From NCBI GenBank assembly GCA_047967505.1, contig CM106541.1: a stretch of 64,000 nt of DNA; one strand, given 5' to 3'. Below the pieces are notes generated by a model that saw only the letters and a program-made list of their open reading frames with translations, was not told the DNA's origin and did not search any database. The stretch comes from Dipteris shenzhenensis. Taxonomy: Eukaryota > Polypodiophyta > Polypodiopsida > Gleicheniales. This document shows, in pieces, positions 23,959 to 37,071 of this stretch (position 1 is its first letter; every line of letters begins with the position of its first letter). Position numbers and translations under genes: made by a program.

Positions 23959-23963
23959 AGGAC
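23959..23963. repeat. Target-site duplication AGGAC (left)
   Basis: AGGAC here and at 26134-26138 flank the LTR element exactly. Confidence 0.85.
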
Positions 23964-24298
<335 letters not shown>

Positions 24299-24555
24299 AA
24301 ATGCCAAGCTCTGAGGGATCTTCAAATGCTAAACACTTGAAGAAGACTACAAGAAGGACAAAACTCAAAGTGAAGAAGACCCCAGCCAAGAAACTTTGGG
24401 AGAAGCCAACAGGGTATGAGTATGCTAAATAATTAGGATTCTCTGAATTTATCTCTAGCAATCTACATTTGTATGGTGAGGGAGATTTCTTTGTTCCACA
24501 AGATTAGTCATTTTGTAAGAGAGTAGACACTACCTAACAAAGGTAAGACCCTCTC

Positions 24556-25402
24556 ATGGCTACTTATAAAATTGACAAGTTCAATGGTCAAGGATTCCAT
24601 ACTTGGCAGATGAAGATAAAGTTTATGCTTATGAAGGAGAATCTATGGGACTTAGGCAAAGAAGGAACTCAAACCTCTCAGGAAAGTGAATCAACTACAA
24701 CAAAAGGTAAAGGAAAAGCCACTGACTCTCCTTCTACACATGCAGATGCAAAGAGAATTGAGAAAGCCTATGCCATCATTGCATTAGGTTTGGGTGATGA
24801 CTATGTACACCACATCTCAGATTTGAAATCCCCTTTTGAAGCATGGCACAAGTTAGATATATTCTTTAGTGCTAGCTCTCATACTTCCAAATTAAATCTA
24901 AAAATTAAGTTCTTTGAACTTAGAATGGAGGGAGATAATGTTGCTGCCCATGTCAACACTATGAGAAGTATTATGACACAACTAGCTTCAATTAATTCCC
25001 ATGTCACTGAGGATCATGCTATGGCTGAGCTTTTAAAGAGCATGCCTCAGGATTTTAACTGTGGTTAATACTTTGTAGAAGCTACCTCAACCCTCATTAG
25101 AAGGAATCATTAGTGCCATACAAGAAGAGGAAAGGAAGAACAATTCGAGAGTGGGCAAAATGCATACAGAGGCACTTGCAATGAGGTTTTCAAAGAGAAA
25201 GTACAAGGCTTGTAAACACTGTGGGAAAAACAATCACCTTGAGAAGGATTGTTATAGAATCAACCCTTGTGGAAAGAATAATCACTCTGAAAAGTTTTGC
25301 AATGAGAAAAAGAGGGCTATGTCAAATATGATTGAAGAGAGAACTCCATCAGCAAAAGAAGCATCCAACTTTGTGGTAGAAGACAAGGACTTTACCTTTT
25401 GA
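24556..25402 (+). pseudogene. copia-type gag of the gag-only element
   Basis: Starts MATYKIDKFNGQGFHTWQMK, a typical copia gag N-terminus (UBN2-like). ATG 24556 follows the leader. The first frame runs 170 codons to 25068, through ELRMEGDNVAAHVNTM and PQDFN. A one-base shift near 25060 and a TAG (Gln expected) follow, then a second frame to 25402. That frame carries a CCHC zinc knuckle CKHCGKNNHLEKDC (about 25207-25250) and a degenerate second knuckle lacking its first Cys (PCGKNNHSEKFC). Gag would package element RNA. The earlier frame inserts a Ser/Thr/Lys stretch (ESTTTKGKGKATDS) uncommon in compact gags. Confidence 0.8.
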
Positions 25403-25720
25403 GCAACTTGTCTTTGAATTTTTGCTTATCATCACTTGGTCAAATTTTGAGGTTCTTTGCCTGGAGTAGTACTCCAAAAAGAATGTCATATGTTTTGTCT
25501 TTTGTAAATCACCTTTGGTCACCATATGATGTAGGCCATGTGATATGTGTTTGGTCTATCCCATTTTTGTGAACCTTGACCCTTGGGCACCTTTGCCAGC
25601 ATGAGATCCTAGACATAGATTTATCCTTGACCACCATGAGATGGCCATGTGTGACCACCATGAGATGGCATGAGAAACTATGGGACTAGATGTATCCTTG
25701 ACATTGCAAGAGGCAAACAC

Positions 25721-25734
25721 TTGAGGAGGGGGTA
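25721..25734 (+). promoter_or_regulatory. Polypurine tract of the gag-only element
   Basis: TTGAGGAGGGGGTA directly precedes the 3' LTR start TGTTGG, the expected plus-strand primer position. Confidence 0.85.
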
Positions 25735-25795
25735 TGTTGGGGATAAGTGTGATCAAGGGCTTGCTCTATGGTGCATGTGTGCATCTAGGGGAGTC

Positions 25796-25851
<56 letters not shown>

Positions 25852-26133
25852 ACGCGCGCGCACTATAGAGGCACATCTAGTGCTATGATGTGTCTAGTGT
25901 GTGACCTAAGTGATGATGTAAGCCAAAGGTCCTCACATGGGAGGCTCCTTTGATTTAGGCCAGTCCCACTGATGTAGGGGTTGATTGCCACTGATATAGG
26001 GGAGGTGCCTACACCATCCTCTCTTTCTATAAAATGGAGGTCATTCCTTCATTCTAATACAATGGATTTTGCCTCAGTTGTACTCTCACCCTTTGTGCCA
26101 TGATGCATCTTTTCTACCCCTCACTCCTCTTCA
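25735..26133 (+). repeat. 3' LTR (399 bp) with 26-unit TG microsatellite
   Basis: TGTTGGGGATAAG...CTCCTCTTCA. (TG)n occupies 25799-25850, followed by CACGCGCGCGCAC, alternating purine-pyrimidine DNA that could adopt Z form. A TATA box CTATAAAA lies at 26027-26034. Confidence 0.9.
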
Positions 26134-26138
26134 AGGAC
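26134..26138. repeat. Target-site duplication AGGAC (right)
   Basis: Matches 23959-23963. Confidence 0.85.
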
Positions 26139-27250
26139 TAGCAGTACTAGATACACCACTTTTTAGTAGCACCAATTTGTAATAGCAATTTGTAGCATCA
26201 ATAATTAGTAGAAGCAGCATTACTAATTAGTAGTATCACTGGGTAGGACTAGCAGCACAAGATACACTACTTTTTAGTAGCACTAGTAGCATAGTTATGT
26301 AGCACCAACTAGTAGCACTAGTAGCACTAACTACCAGCTCTAACCACTCATACAATCCAATCACTATATACATGGAATGAAAGGATGGTAGTTGTTCAGG
26401 TTTCTGAACTCACAGGAACTAACAAGCACTAACTGGCACTAACAAGCACTAAGTGGGCCAATAACAATCAACACTAGCAGGCAACACTAACAGGCTCTAA
26501 TAGGCACTAACAGGCACTAACAGGCAAAAACAAGCAACACTAGATAGCATTAAACTAACACGCATGAAATAGCATGTCATTAAGTAGTACTTATTAGTAG
26601 GCTACTGAACAAACATGCACTAGCAACCACTAACAAGTACTGAGGAGCAGTTTACTGAACTAACAAGGCACTAAAAAGTATTAACAAGTACTAATTAGCA
26701 CCAACAAGCATTAATAGGTACTAATTAGTAGGTTACTAAACTAACATGCACTAACAAGCACTAACAAGCACTGATTAGCACCAACAAGTATTAACAAGTA
26801 CTAATTAGTAGGTTACTGTACTAGCAAGCACTAACAACCACTAATAGGCACTAACAAGCACTATGTGATAGTAAGTGGAAGCAACATGAAATATGTAGCA
26901 CAAACAAGCACTACCAAGCACCAACAACTTATATGTGGCATTAGGAAGTACTAACAACCACTATTGAGCAATAATAGGAACTATAGTGTTGCAATAAACA
27001 AGCAGTACTTGAAGCAATATCAAGCACACTATCATAGTAACTACACTAACCATGACAAGCAATTCAATGTCTCCTACTAAGTAGCAGTAAATAACAAGTA
27101 TGAATATGCCATAACTAGCATACTTAGCAAGTACTCTATCACAATAAGTACCACTAACAAGCAAATGTGGCACTAACAAGTAGTATGTCATATGAAGAGT
27201 ACGAACAAGCAATATGTAAGTTTAACAAGCAATATATGGCACCACCAAGC
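26139..27250. repeat. CACTAACAAG-type decamer array
   Basis: Begins as a continuation of the AGTAGCAC array, then grades into loosely repeated 10-12 bp modules (GCACTAACAAG, CACTAACAGG, TACTAATTAGTAG) with a hint of ~95-bp periodicity (GTTACTGAACTAACA-type marks near 26650, 26733 and 26813). Non-coding. It shares module vocabulary with the intronic array at 19640-21060. Confidence 0.8.
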
Positions 27251-27300
27251 ACTATCAGCCGAGAGGATCTGGATGATAAGGATCTTAATACAACACTCAC

Positions 27301-27960
27301 CTAGGGAATATCAAGAAGATGAATAGGGTGTTTTCTATAAGACTTTCTCCTTATCCATTTGCGACATACATCCTTCTTATTGGGTGACACGCAAGTTTGC
27401 ATTGACCAAAAGGAGAACACCAAGTCCTTCACTTCCTAGGTGATGATGCTACTATATGCTTGCCGTCGGCAAGTGGACAAGGGGAGATTTTCATCCTCCT
27501 TTAAAAGGAGTCTAGATTTGGCTGCATTAAAATTCCTCCTATGAATGTTTAAAACTCTTGAGATTGCTGAAATGTTTAGATTGGGAGCCCCTTCTGTCAC
27601 ATCATTCACTAACATCATCAAACTAGACCTTTTGAAAAATAGTTCATCTAATAACTTTGGTCGCTTCACTGTTTCGAGGGTATTGTGAACACCACATAGG
27701 ATAGCTGCCTGAACACTAGATTCATCTCTTGTTTCTTGTAGTTGAGCTACTCTTAGGGTAGAATGTGCGTGTAATCTATCTAATATGTCTCTCTTTGCTC
27801 CACTATCCATTCTAGCTGTTTGTTGAGCAAAAACATTGCCACGTCGTGAGACAAACTTTTTTCCTCTTTCTTTCATCAGTAGTGAGATTGGACTCTTGAA
27901 GCCTTGCTTTGTTGTGTTGTTTCCTTTTTCTTCTCGCTTCATATTCCCTTATAACTATGC
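27301..27960 (-). pseudogene. Exon of an unclassified transposon-like protein
   Basis: A 168-codon open frame (27436-27942) begins MKREEKGNNTTKQGFKSPIS. It continues past a TAG (Gln expected) to FSFWSMQTCVSPNKKDVCRK and HPIHLLDIP, and ends at a canonical donor, TAG/GTGAGT, at 27300. The VSP-KKDV-R...HP-H-L block resembles uncharacterised repeat-encoded proteins of early-diverging plants and algae that I associate with a DNA transposon family. That assignment is from memory and tentative. The upstream reading (27950-28060) has further family-like text in two frames, so the true start is unclear. Confidence 0.4.
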
Positions 27961-28689
27961 ACTGGTCTCGAGTAAAATGGGTGCATCTTGAGGATGCAGC
28001 GATGGAGCATCTGCACAGTGGCTTCTTGAAATCATCTGCGTGCCCTCCATGTTAAAGAAAGTATGCCTGAACAATACAACACAACAACAACTGAGCAAGA
28101 GGACCACTGAACAGATCGTATAACAATGTGTTTACATAGAAATAAAACAATCGAAGAGCATGAGAGAGAGAGAGAGTGTGTGTGTAGGCTATGGTTGCTT
28201 AAGAGCATCAATCAAGAGACACCTTACAGGAACTAAACCCACAACCATGTTTCTTGTCTTCAAACAGCTGGCCGAGTAGAGAGCATTACCAGAATTGCAG
28301 ATTCAACACAAACAATAGTGTGTTTTCCATGAACGTGAATAGACCAACATTATGGAAGGAATTTCTTGGAACTATTTGAATCGATATCAGAGACCAGCAA
28401 GAAACTCACCAAAATTGATACACACACACACACACACACAACTCAAAGCACCTTCCTCTTACATAGGTGAAAGACAAACAAACACATCTTGAATGCAAGG
28501 AGGGAAAACGAGAGAGACAGAGAGAGAGTGACAGAGACAGAGACAGAGAGGAGGTCATGGGGGATAGAGACACGATGTGGAGGTCATTACAGGTCGTTAC
28601 AAGAAGACGTGCAGCTGAATTTACTTATGGGCTACGTTTTTAAATTTTCATACATTGTACACTGCAGAGCACTATTAAAAGCACCAACA
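27961..28689. other. Simple-sequence-rich spacer
   Basis: Short GA, GT and CA runs (28165-28190, 28424-28441, 28509-28550) in otherwise unremarkable DNA. No gene supported. Confidence 0.5.
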
Positions 28690-28870
28690 TAGCAATGTCC
28701 TAGACACCACTTTTTGTACCACCTTACTAGGATTTAGACACCCTTTTGCTTCATCAATCCTAGAGCTAAGGCCATCTTTAACTTCTCCATGTGATCTATG
28801 CACCGAGAATAAATGCAAAAATCATCCAAAAACACCCTTATGAACTTTCCCAAGGCTCAAGGACTTGACT
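28690..28870 (-). mobile_element. Ty3/gypsy RT fragment
   Basis: The - strand reads KFIRVFLDDFCIYSR then DHMEKLKMAL, a gypsy RT catalytic block with FLDD in place of YVDD, followed by LNPSK in another frame. Probably the same element as the gag/protease relic at 30105-31650, separated by an insertion and a deletion. Confidence 0.7.
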
Positions 28871-28879
28871 CATGAACAT

Positions 28880-30100
28880 TTAGAGGTTACCTAGGAGAGA
28901 GTAAAGAATGTCCTTTGTGGCTTGAGAAACGGGTGGACCATGTGTGCACAATGAGCAGCTGAATAGACAACACTTTTAAGTACTTTGGAAAAGAGAGCAA
29001 TGGAAAAAGGGGAGAGACACTCAAGAGAGAGAAACTGAAGTGACCTTCATTACCAATAGAGTGAGACTCCTCTCAAATGCAACTCAAACTACTACAAACA
29101 CAAGGGAGAAGAAGAGGTTTCATACATACAAGAGGGAGCAGAAGCTCCAAGGCTACTCATAGAAAGAGAATGAGCTAGAGAGACACTCAAGAGAGAGAAC
29201 CTGAAGTGACTTTCATTACCAATAGAGTGAGACTCCACTCAAATGCAACTCAAACTACTATAAACACAAGGGAGACGAAGAGGTTTCATACATACAAGAG
29301 GGAGCAGGAGCTCCAAGGCTACTCATAGAAAGAGAATGAACTAGAGAGAGATGGACTCAAGAGTCTACATAAGAGGATATCTACAAGAGGGAGAGAGAAG
29401 GCTCATGGAAGAGGCTTGAAGATACTAGAGCTACGGTAGAATGGGGCTCAATGGTGGAAGAGATGATGAACAAGGGAGAGGAGGGCTCCTTTTATAGAGA
29501 TTTTGTCACCCTTCTTCACCCATTTACAATTGATGCCTATAGATTCCTTTCCCCATCAATCACATAAGCTCGTATATCACCATCCATGTCCTTTTTGGCT
29601 ACTCTTACCATGTGTCCCATCAAAAGATGCTCAAGACTCTTAAAATATTGAGAAAGTCAAGAGTCTCCCCACAGGGAGCCCATAGGGACCCTCTCTTTTC
29701 CATATGTCCACATCCTTATTCCACATAGGAATTCTAAAAGGATTCCTCTTGAGTCCACACTCCTCCACATGTCTTCCACATGCTTGGCATGTGATCTCTC
29801 TTATATTATTGGAACACATGGACATGAGCCCACCTCTTTATATGACTCACTCTTCCTATTGTCTAAAAACCCCATAATATCCCATACACAAATAACTCTT
29901 ACCCCATACCAAGGTATTTATGATTCATACACATGGTATTTACAACGATCCATTCCACTCATCCTCTCAATTCCATACAATATCTTAGAAAATACAAATA
30001 ACTGAGAGCCAGTAGGCTATCACTTGATACTCAAACTCTTATCAAACATAGAGAAAAACAATACCAATGCCAAATTAAAAATATCAATTTTGGGCATCAC
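28880..30100 (-). mobile_element. LTR-like insertion with 166-bp internal duplication
   Basis: On the - strand it would start TGTGATGCCCAAAATTG at 30100, abutting broken gypsy coding sequence, and has a TATA-like CTATAAAAGGAGCC near 29488-29500. A solo LTR or a truncated element is plausible. The other boundary is not resolved. Confidence 0.4.
29012..29345. repeat. 166-bp tandem duplication
   Basis: GAGAGACACTCAAGAGAGAG...CATAGAAAGAGAATGA occurs at 29012 and 29178 with about ten differences. Confidence 0.9.
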
Positions 30101-30104
30101 AGTA

Positions 30105-31650
30105 TTCCATTAGGAGTGCTTTGAGTTTGGTTTCATCTTCGTATCGAAGCTATTTCCCAATGAAAACCAATTTTTCTTCCTCTCCTTCAAGGGCGAGGTT
30201 TATTGTTCGAGTTTTTGGCGGTCCCTCATATATTGGAGTTTCTCCAATGCTATCGGTTTCTTAAACTTCAGATTCTCTTAGTGGTCTTCGCATTGCTATG
30301 GGGACACTGCCACTTGTGTAATTCTTGAAGTACTTCATCACTTCTTGAAGATCAGCCTCTGATGGTGTTGAACTAGCCTAACATGTGCTATGGGTACTGG
30401 GTGGCATAGTATCATTAACCAATTTGTTAGGCTTTTTGTGACTTTCTTTTTCTGAAGTCTCTTGATCGAGCTTCATTTGCACATGTAGCTTATACTTCCG
30501 AAACCTTCTATGTTGGGAACTGTGAGGTAACTTTTCCACTGGTAAGGTGTTCCCAAGTAAGGGTTCATTTGCGATGCATACTCCTTCCAGTCGCTCAAGA
30601 GACCATTCAAGAGGAGGTGGCTCAGATTTTGAGAGAGCTGCCTTTTTAAGATACAATTCGACGATCCTTGTTTGGACTCGTTCGAATTCATCGAAGTGTT
30701 TGGCCTTGGATTTTCTATGATTTCCTCCTTCAGCTTTCCTGTGGGATCTTCTATTGTTATTCAACTTTGGAGGTTCAACTTTTGGAAGCTCGATTGCCAT
30801 TAGGGCATGCAGAATGACTAAGTCATTGTCAAAGACTTGATCTTTAATTTTAGCATTCTCAGCCTCAGTTTCGAGGTCCCAAGGAAAATATGAGTCATCA
30901 TTGGTATGGGTACCTTCTTCAGGTTCATTATCCCACTCGAGCGATAAAGTATGGCACGTCTAGATCGATTGATTCTTCATGTGTGAGTTGAGGATCTACC
31001 TATATCACCTTAACATCTATCTGCGAGAAGATGGGATCTAATGAATGGCAGTTGTCGATGGTTGCCAATGTTTGTATCTAGTTATTGACATTGCTTTGTG
31101 TATCGTCTGCTATGGCATGCTGTTGCAGGGGAGGTGATTTGTTTGAGATTCTCATTGAAGGGATTTGATCCAATGCTCTAGGCACAATTGAATTTATAGC
31201 TCCTGTCCCCACATTCACCCTGACTACGGTGTTGCAATTTTGGATTGTCAGTCTATCAGTTCCCCAATCATGGAGAACTGATGCTTCTCACAACCAAGAA
31301 TGTCCCAATAATATTTGATAGGATTTCTTGGGGAGATCCAAGATTGTGAATTGTAGGAAAAATTGTACTCCTGCGACTTTTGTTGACACGCCATTCACTA
31401 TTTCCAAGGATTTTGTCCGTGAATCATTGACAAGGCATATGTTGAAATTAGCCTTTCGCATTGGTGGGAGATCCCATAACAAGAAGCTTCTTTCCATTGA
31501 GAGAGATCTATACATGTTAGTCTGCCAATATCAACCATTTCCTCAAGTAGGAACACATACCACCCTTCAAGCGATATGGATGCTAGCAAATGTCAATAAA
31601 GTCTATCAAGATGATGAACTTTCGGAATCGAGAAGACCCTAAACTAAAAT
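30105..31650 (-). mobile_element. Ty3/gypsy gag-protease relic
   Basis: On the - strand the protease part reads LPKKSYQILLGHSW then REASVLHDWG-type text (31230-31345), typical of the end of a gypsy retropepsin domain. Next come MAIELPKVEPPKLNNN (30770-30800), FDEFERVQTRIVELYLKK (30640-30690), and in other frames YFKNYTSGS and KLKALLMEY just before RT, cut at 30105. Paralogous to the + strand copy at 48810-52900. Many frame changes; inactive. Confidence 0.75.
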
Positions 31651-31929
31651 GCGATCACGAGCACCCACCTTCCAAATTCTTACCATTTCCCAAGAACTTA
31701 ACTAAAGTTAGAAGTCTATATAAACCTTTATAAATTTTAAATATATCCAATCATATAAATTTAGACTTTTTGTTGTTCTAAGTCCAAATTTCTACAAAGA
31801 AAATAAAAGAGAGAACAAAAGAGAAGAAAAATGAGAATAATTTTTTTTAAAAACAGAAGGCCCCAAGCAAAAGCAACTAAAGTTAGCAAACTAAGCTAGT
31901 CAGTCTCTATGGACATCAAGGCCCATAAT
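31651..31929. other. AT-rich stretch, no gene
   Basis: Includes A-rich runs near 31795-31855. Confidence 0.4.
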
Positions 31930-32900
31930 GCTAAGGCCGGAGGAGCTTTACTGAAAGTCTCCCTAGAAACCATGGCCTATGCAATGTCTGCATTTTTTTT
32001 CCAGAGACCATGTAATTGAGAATTAAGCGGCTCTTTGTCCTTAATATCCTACATTGACTGCTCTCTCCAACTCTCCTTTTCCTGTAATGCAACTACAAAC
32101 TCGCCCATAGGAACTTCTCCAGAAAATCCCTTGAGACTAACTATTGTGTGCAAACATCAACCCAGTGATCCAGGCAATTATGGGGTTCGAAGTCTATCCA
32201 ACCAAGAGACGCCAAAAGATTGCTAAAAAAGTAACATACACAAAGAATCAATTCAAGGAACACTTGAGAAGATTGAGGATATAAGCTCTCATGCAAAGTT
32301 CTATAAGGTGACACCTTAGTCATGCTACTCATGAGCCTAAGGACAAGGAGTTGCCTCTTCTCCAAGTCCTCTATTCTTTAGCTCAATGTTAGCATAATAC
32401 CTAAATGAGAGTTGCTTAAGAGCTTTCTGAGTGCATTTCCCTTGTGCCCTACATCATTTCTCTATTTTCTATTCCAAGAAAACAATGCTCTTCCATATCC
32501 TTCATGCCAACAAACTCTCATGTGAGATTACCTTTGACTTCTAAAATGCAATGTCCATCGAAACCTATAATGATCAAATCATCAACATAACGAACTACAA
32601 GAATGATGTTCTAAAAGTCTTTTATGTAAAGAGATATATTTGAGCCCTTGATGGTTGAAGACCTAGAGCAACAAAAGGATTCTAAATTCCATGCTCAGGG
32701 CTTGTTTCACACCATAGTGATTTTTGTCCTCCAAACTCTTTTCCATTCCTTTGACAGCATACCTAACAGCCTATGTCAAAGAGTTCCTTGTCCAAGTATA
32801 CATTGAGGAAATATTCTTAACATCCGTCTATGGATAGGCTAGTCGAAGCGTGAAGAAAGAACAGAGACCATTTTGACCCTAATCGTCTTTGCAGCTTGAG
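31930..32900 (-). mobile_element. Ty1/copia RT/RNase H relic
   Basis: On the - strand VRYVDDLIIIGFDGHCIL (about 32545-32600) is the RT catalytic motif. Before it lie broken segments such as LDKELF and KSLEDKNHYGVKQ. After it come GMKDMEEHCFLGIENR and an RNase H-like scrap toward 32150. Frames change every 30-60 codons. Confidence 0.7.
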
Positions 32901-33031
32901 CAAAGGCCTCAAAGGCATCTTCATTTATCCTGTGTTTCAAATGGCTCCCTTTTATAGGGGCTAGTCACCTCCCCAAATAACCGACTGGCATCCTGTTTTG
33001 GCTAACCATCAACCTCCAACCAATAGAACTG

Positions 33032-33036
33032 GTTGG
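33032..33036. repeat. Target-site duplication GTTGG (left)
   Basis: GTTGG at both outer edges of copia-2 (33032-33036 and 39136-39140). Confidence 0.9.
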
Positions 33037-33256
33037 TGTGAGGTGGGAGAGAGTGAGAAAGAGAGAGCACACCGACACACACACAATGGACACAAGAGTG
33101 TGGGGATAAGAAGTATGTGTGTACCTCCCCTAGCACACAGTCAACCTTTTATATGAAAGGATAAGGTTGTACTTAGTGTACTTAACAAATAAAAGTACTA
33201 ACTGTACTTCAATGTACTAACTGTACTTGGGTGGCCATAGTGCCTTTACCCCAACA
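33037..33256 (-). repeat. copia-2 3' LTR (220 bp)
   Basis: TGTTGGGGTAAAGGC...CACCTCACA on the - strand. It lacks the 17-bp segment of the 5' LTR. TATAAAA on the - strand at 33147-33153. Confidence 0.95.
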
Positions 33257-33268
33257 ACCTCCCACTTA
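33257..33268 (-). promoter_or_regulatory. copia-2 polypurine tract
   Basis: The - strand reads AAGTGGGAGGT immediately before the 3' LTR. Confidence 0.8.
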
Positions 33269-33369
33269 AAGGCAATATGCCCTCAAGTAAAAAAAATAAA
33301 TGAGAGAAATACAGCATATACACAATGGAGTACAAGGCCAAAATGAGGCTCAACCTATACCCATCAACT

Positions 33370-34234
33370 GTCGGCAATGTGCAAACCGCTCTGCAGGCAA
33401 GCCTTTTGTCAACAAATCTGTTGGATTATCATCCGTGTGAATCTTGACAAGCTGAATCAGCTTATCATCTATTACCTCCCTGATGAAGTGATACTTCACA
33501 TCATTGTGCTTTGTCTTTGCATGAAAGACAGGATTGTGTGTTCATGCAGGATTGTGTGCCAACTGAATAGCACTCTGACTGTCACAATGCAACAATAGAA
33601 TATCACCTGTAATGCCCAAGTCTCCCACTAGCCGAGATAACCATAAGGCCTCCTTGCATGCCTCTGTGGCTGCAATATATTCAGCTTCCGTGGTAGACAA
33701 GGCTATGCACTGCTGCATCCTTGACATCCATGACGCTGCACCTCCAGTGAATGTATAAACATAACCGGTAGTAGACTTCCGATTATCTGGATGACCGTCA
33801 AAATTTGAATCCACATAACCATGCACCTTTGCATCCCGCTTGCCAAAGCATATGCACAACTCCTGTGTGCCCTTCAGGTATCTCATGATACCTTTCACTG
33901 CATTCCAATGCTTCTTGCCTGGATTTGCCATATATCTGCTAACCACTCCCACTGCAAACGCAATATCAGGTCTTGTAGCAACCATGGCATACATGAGACT
34001 GCCACAAGCTGAAGCATACGGAATCTTGGCCATTTCAGCCCTATCAGCATCTGAGTGTGGGCTGTCCATTGCACTGAGTTTCACATATGGAGGCAATGGA
34101 GAACTAAGGGTCTTCCCCCCCTCCATATGAAACCTGTGCAATACTTTGTATATATTCGGTCTGAGACAAATACAACAAACGCTGTCCCCTGTCTCTCCGT
34201 ATCCGCATTCCCAGTGTGTGATTTGCATCACCAA
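33370..34234 (-). pseudogene. copia-2 RNase H and C-terminal tail
   Basis: Readable: YASACGSLMYAMVATRPDIA, HWNAVKGIMRYLKGT, GYVDSNFDGHPDNRKSTTGY, LSTTEAEYIAATEA and LLHCDSQSAIQLAHNPA. These are copia RNase H hallmarks, with the DEDD-type acidic residues present. Past a frame change near 33545 the tail reads DDNPTDLLTKGLPAERF. It would remove element RNA during reverse transcription. Confidence 0.9.
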
Positions 34235-34757
34235 GGTCCTTCATATCAAAGGCCTCATGTAATCTTTTCTTAAGGTCGTCAAGCTCCTTACGAGCTTTAC
34301 CAGCAATAAGCATGTCATCCACATATAAAATGAGAATGATTAAGCTGCCATTTGCAGCCCTTTTGGTATATAAGCAGTAATCGACATCACTTCTCCTGAA
34401 ACCTTGGGACTTCATGAAGGTATCAAATTTCTTATACCATTCCCTTGGTGCCTGTTTCAGCCCATAAAGACTCTTCTTAAGCTTGCATACAGTGACTCCT
34501 TGCCCTGGACTGCAAATCCTTCTGGCTGCTGCATGTAGATCTCCTCATGAAGATCACCGTGAAGAAAGGCTGTTGTCACATCCATTTGGCATAATTCCAA
34601 ATTCTCACATGCAACCAAAGCAAGTACAATCCTGAGTGTGGTCATCTTAACCACTGGAGAGAAGATCTCATCAAAATCGACACCATACTCCTACTTAAAG
34701 CCCTTGGCAACCAACCTGGCTTTATACCTTGGCTTAGCTCCAAGTGTGACTTTCAAT
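34104..34757 (-). pseudogene. copia-2 reverse transcriptase
   Basis: Two frames: VKMTTLRIVLALVACENLEL and MDVTTAFLHGDLHEEIYMQQ (34457-34654), then FRRSDVDYCLYTKRA, LILYVDDMLIAGKAR and DMKDLGDANHTLGMRI (34104-34415). The catalytic YVDD is intact. Frame changes near 34757, 34450 and 34240 break the chain. Confidence 0.9.
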
Positions 34758-37071
34758 CTATACACTCCACTTGCATGACAGTACTTTCATGCCCTTAGGC
34801 AACTGCACCAATTCCCAAGTACCATTTTTATGGAGACTGTCCATTTCAGACTTCATGGCTAGTTCCCATAGCCTTTTATCATGCATTTGCACGGCTTCCT
34901 TGTAACAGGAAGGTTCTCCACAGTCTGTAAGCATAATAAAATCTGCTCCTGGAACAAATCTGTCTGGCGGTTTCATTTGTCGAGTGGACCTTCGGACCCA
35001 TTGGTCTTGCTGTCCAACTTGCTGCTCACCTAAAACAGGTGGCTGTTCCATTAGATCAGGCTGCATAATTATGCCTGGGAGGTCTTCCAAAGGTGGCATG
35101 TCCCGTAGTACATCTTCCGCCACTGCGGGCTGTCCATTTGGACCTGCTGCAGCATCATGCATTGGTTGATTACGCTGCTGTTGTGGCTGATTTGCAGCCT
35201 GCTTGAATTGTACAGGATGTCCCGAGTCATCAATGTCAATCTCTGAAGCATCAGAAGGCTTATCTACTGCCTTAAACATACATGACTCATCAAATAAAAC
35301 ATCATTGCTGCGTATTAGCTTCTTATTTACAGGATCCCATAGGCGGTAACCCATCTCACCACAGTCACCATATCCAAGAAAAATGCATTTAAGAGACTTA
35401 GGATCAAGCTTGTTGCGATCTTCTCTGCGTATATGCACATACGCAGTGCAGCCAAAGACCCTCAAGTGCTTAATAGGAAGGAGGTTTTCCTGTCCAAAGC
35501 TCCTCTGGCACTCTGCCATCCAGTCTTTTATTTGGTGACCTATTGATGAGGTGTACTGCTGTTTTTACAACCTCAGCCCAAAATCCATGAGGTAAAGCAG
35601 CATGTGACATCATAGAGTGGGACTTTTCCTGTATGGTTCTATTCATACGCTCTGCAGTGCCATTCTGCGCTGGACTGTAAGGAGCAGGGAGTTCTCTTTT
35701 AATACCTCTAGCATCACAAAATGCATTGAATGCATTAGACATATACTCCCCATCGTTATCTGACCGCAAAGCCTTCAGTGTTCTGCCTGTTTGGTTCTCA
35801 ACCATAGCAAGCCATTTCTGGAACACTGGAAAGACATCACTCTTCAATCGAAGAGGATACACCCACACCTTCCTTGTGGAATCGTCTATAAATGTGACAA
35901 AGTACCGTGCACCTCCAAGTGAAGGACTAGGCATCTCACACACATCTGTATGCACAAGCTCAAGTTGAGCATCTTTATGTCCTAATCTCCTTTTATGAGG
36001 ACACTGTAACTGTCTACCATATATGCAGTGCTCACAAAACTTTAAATCAGAAAATTTCAGAAACGGTAAGTAGCCAAGGCGAGCCAATTGCTCCACTCCA
36101 CTTATGCTCATATGTCCCATCCGGCTATGCCACATGGAAATATTCGGCAGCTCGGTGGCATGAATATCATCATGATTACATACTTTAGCATGAAGAGTAT
36201 ACATAGTGTCAACCTTAGAACCTCTGGCAACAACCAGTGCACCTTTGGTGACCTTCCAGAAACCATGACCAAAGCTGGTCACAAAACCTTCGTCATCCAA
36301 CATGCCAGTAGAAATCACATTTTTCTTAACTTCGGGTACATGCCTTACATTGTGAAGCATAAGCTGAGTACCATCAGCAAATACAAGCCTGACATCTCCA
36401 ACACCGACAATACTGTATGCATGATTATCCCCTAGAAACACGACTCCATTAGTGCCTGCTGCATACCTGACAAACAACTCTCTGTAAGGTGTAACATGGA
36501 ATGAGGCACCTGAGTCAATGATCCAAGAGTGCATGTCTGCAAAATCTACTGCATGGAGAGAATGAGCATCCAAAGTAGAGACAAATAGAACCTCTCCCTC
36601 ACTGTCATAACCGTGTGTAGAATGAAGCTCTTCAATCTTCACATTGCTCTTGCCATTGCTTGCTGGTACAATTGCCTTTGCATCTGATGGATCATTATTT
36701 TTGGCGTTGTCTCTCTTATCATTTTTCAGTTTAAAGCATTGCTTTTTGGTATGCTCCTTTTTGCCACAATAGTAGCACTCAACATCTTTGTTGGAGCGGG
36801 ACTTGCTCCTGCCTTTTCCCCTTTCCTGGGATTTGCCTCTTTGCTGACTTCTCCCCCTTGCATTCAAGGCATTGTTAGGCTTTACTGCATCTTGAGCTTT
36901 CAGCTTTACTGCATCTTGAGCTTTCAGCTTCTGCTCTTCTTGCAAAATCAGCCCTGTGATATCTGAAAAACTTATGAAAGTGTTTGCATTTGTTACAGCT
37001 GTGGTGAATGTATCCCAACTTTCAGGAAGAGAGATCAAGAGTGCCATACCCTTGGTTTCCTCATCCACCAC
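34758..37071 (-). pseudogene. copia-2 zinc knuckle, protease and integrase
   Basis: A 533-codon open frame (35470-37071) holds a CCHC knuckle (CYYCGKKEHTKKQC), the protease active site (WIIDSGASFHVTP), the HHCC zinc domain (WHSRMGHMS...FCEHCIYGRQ) and the DDE core (HTDVCEMPSPS, FIDDSTRKVWVYPL, ALRSDNDGEY, ELPAPYSPAQNGTAERMNR). The usual VCGPMPSPS lost Gly-Pro to a single Glu. A frame change near 35500 leads to the second frame (34758-35519) with CIFLGYGDCGEMGYRLWDP and the RT entry KGMKVLSCKW. Two tandem copies of KLKAQDAVK occur in the gag/protease linker. Would mature Gag-Pol and integrate cDNA. Confidence 0.93.
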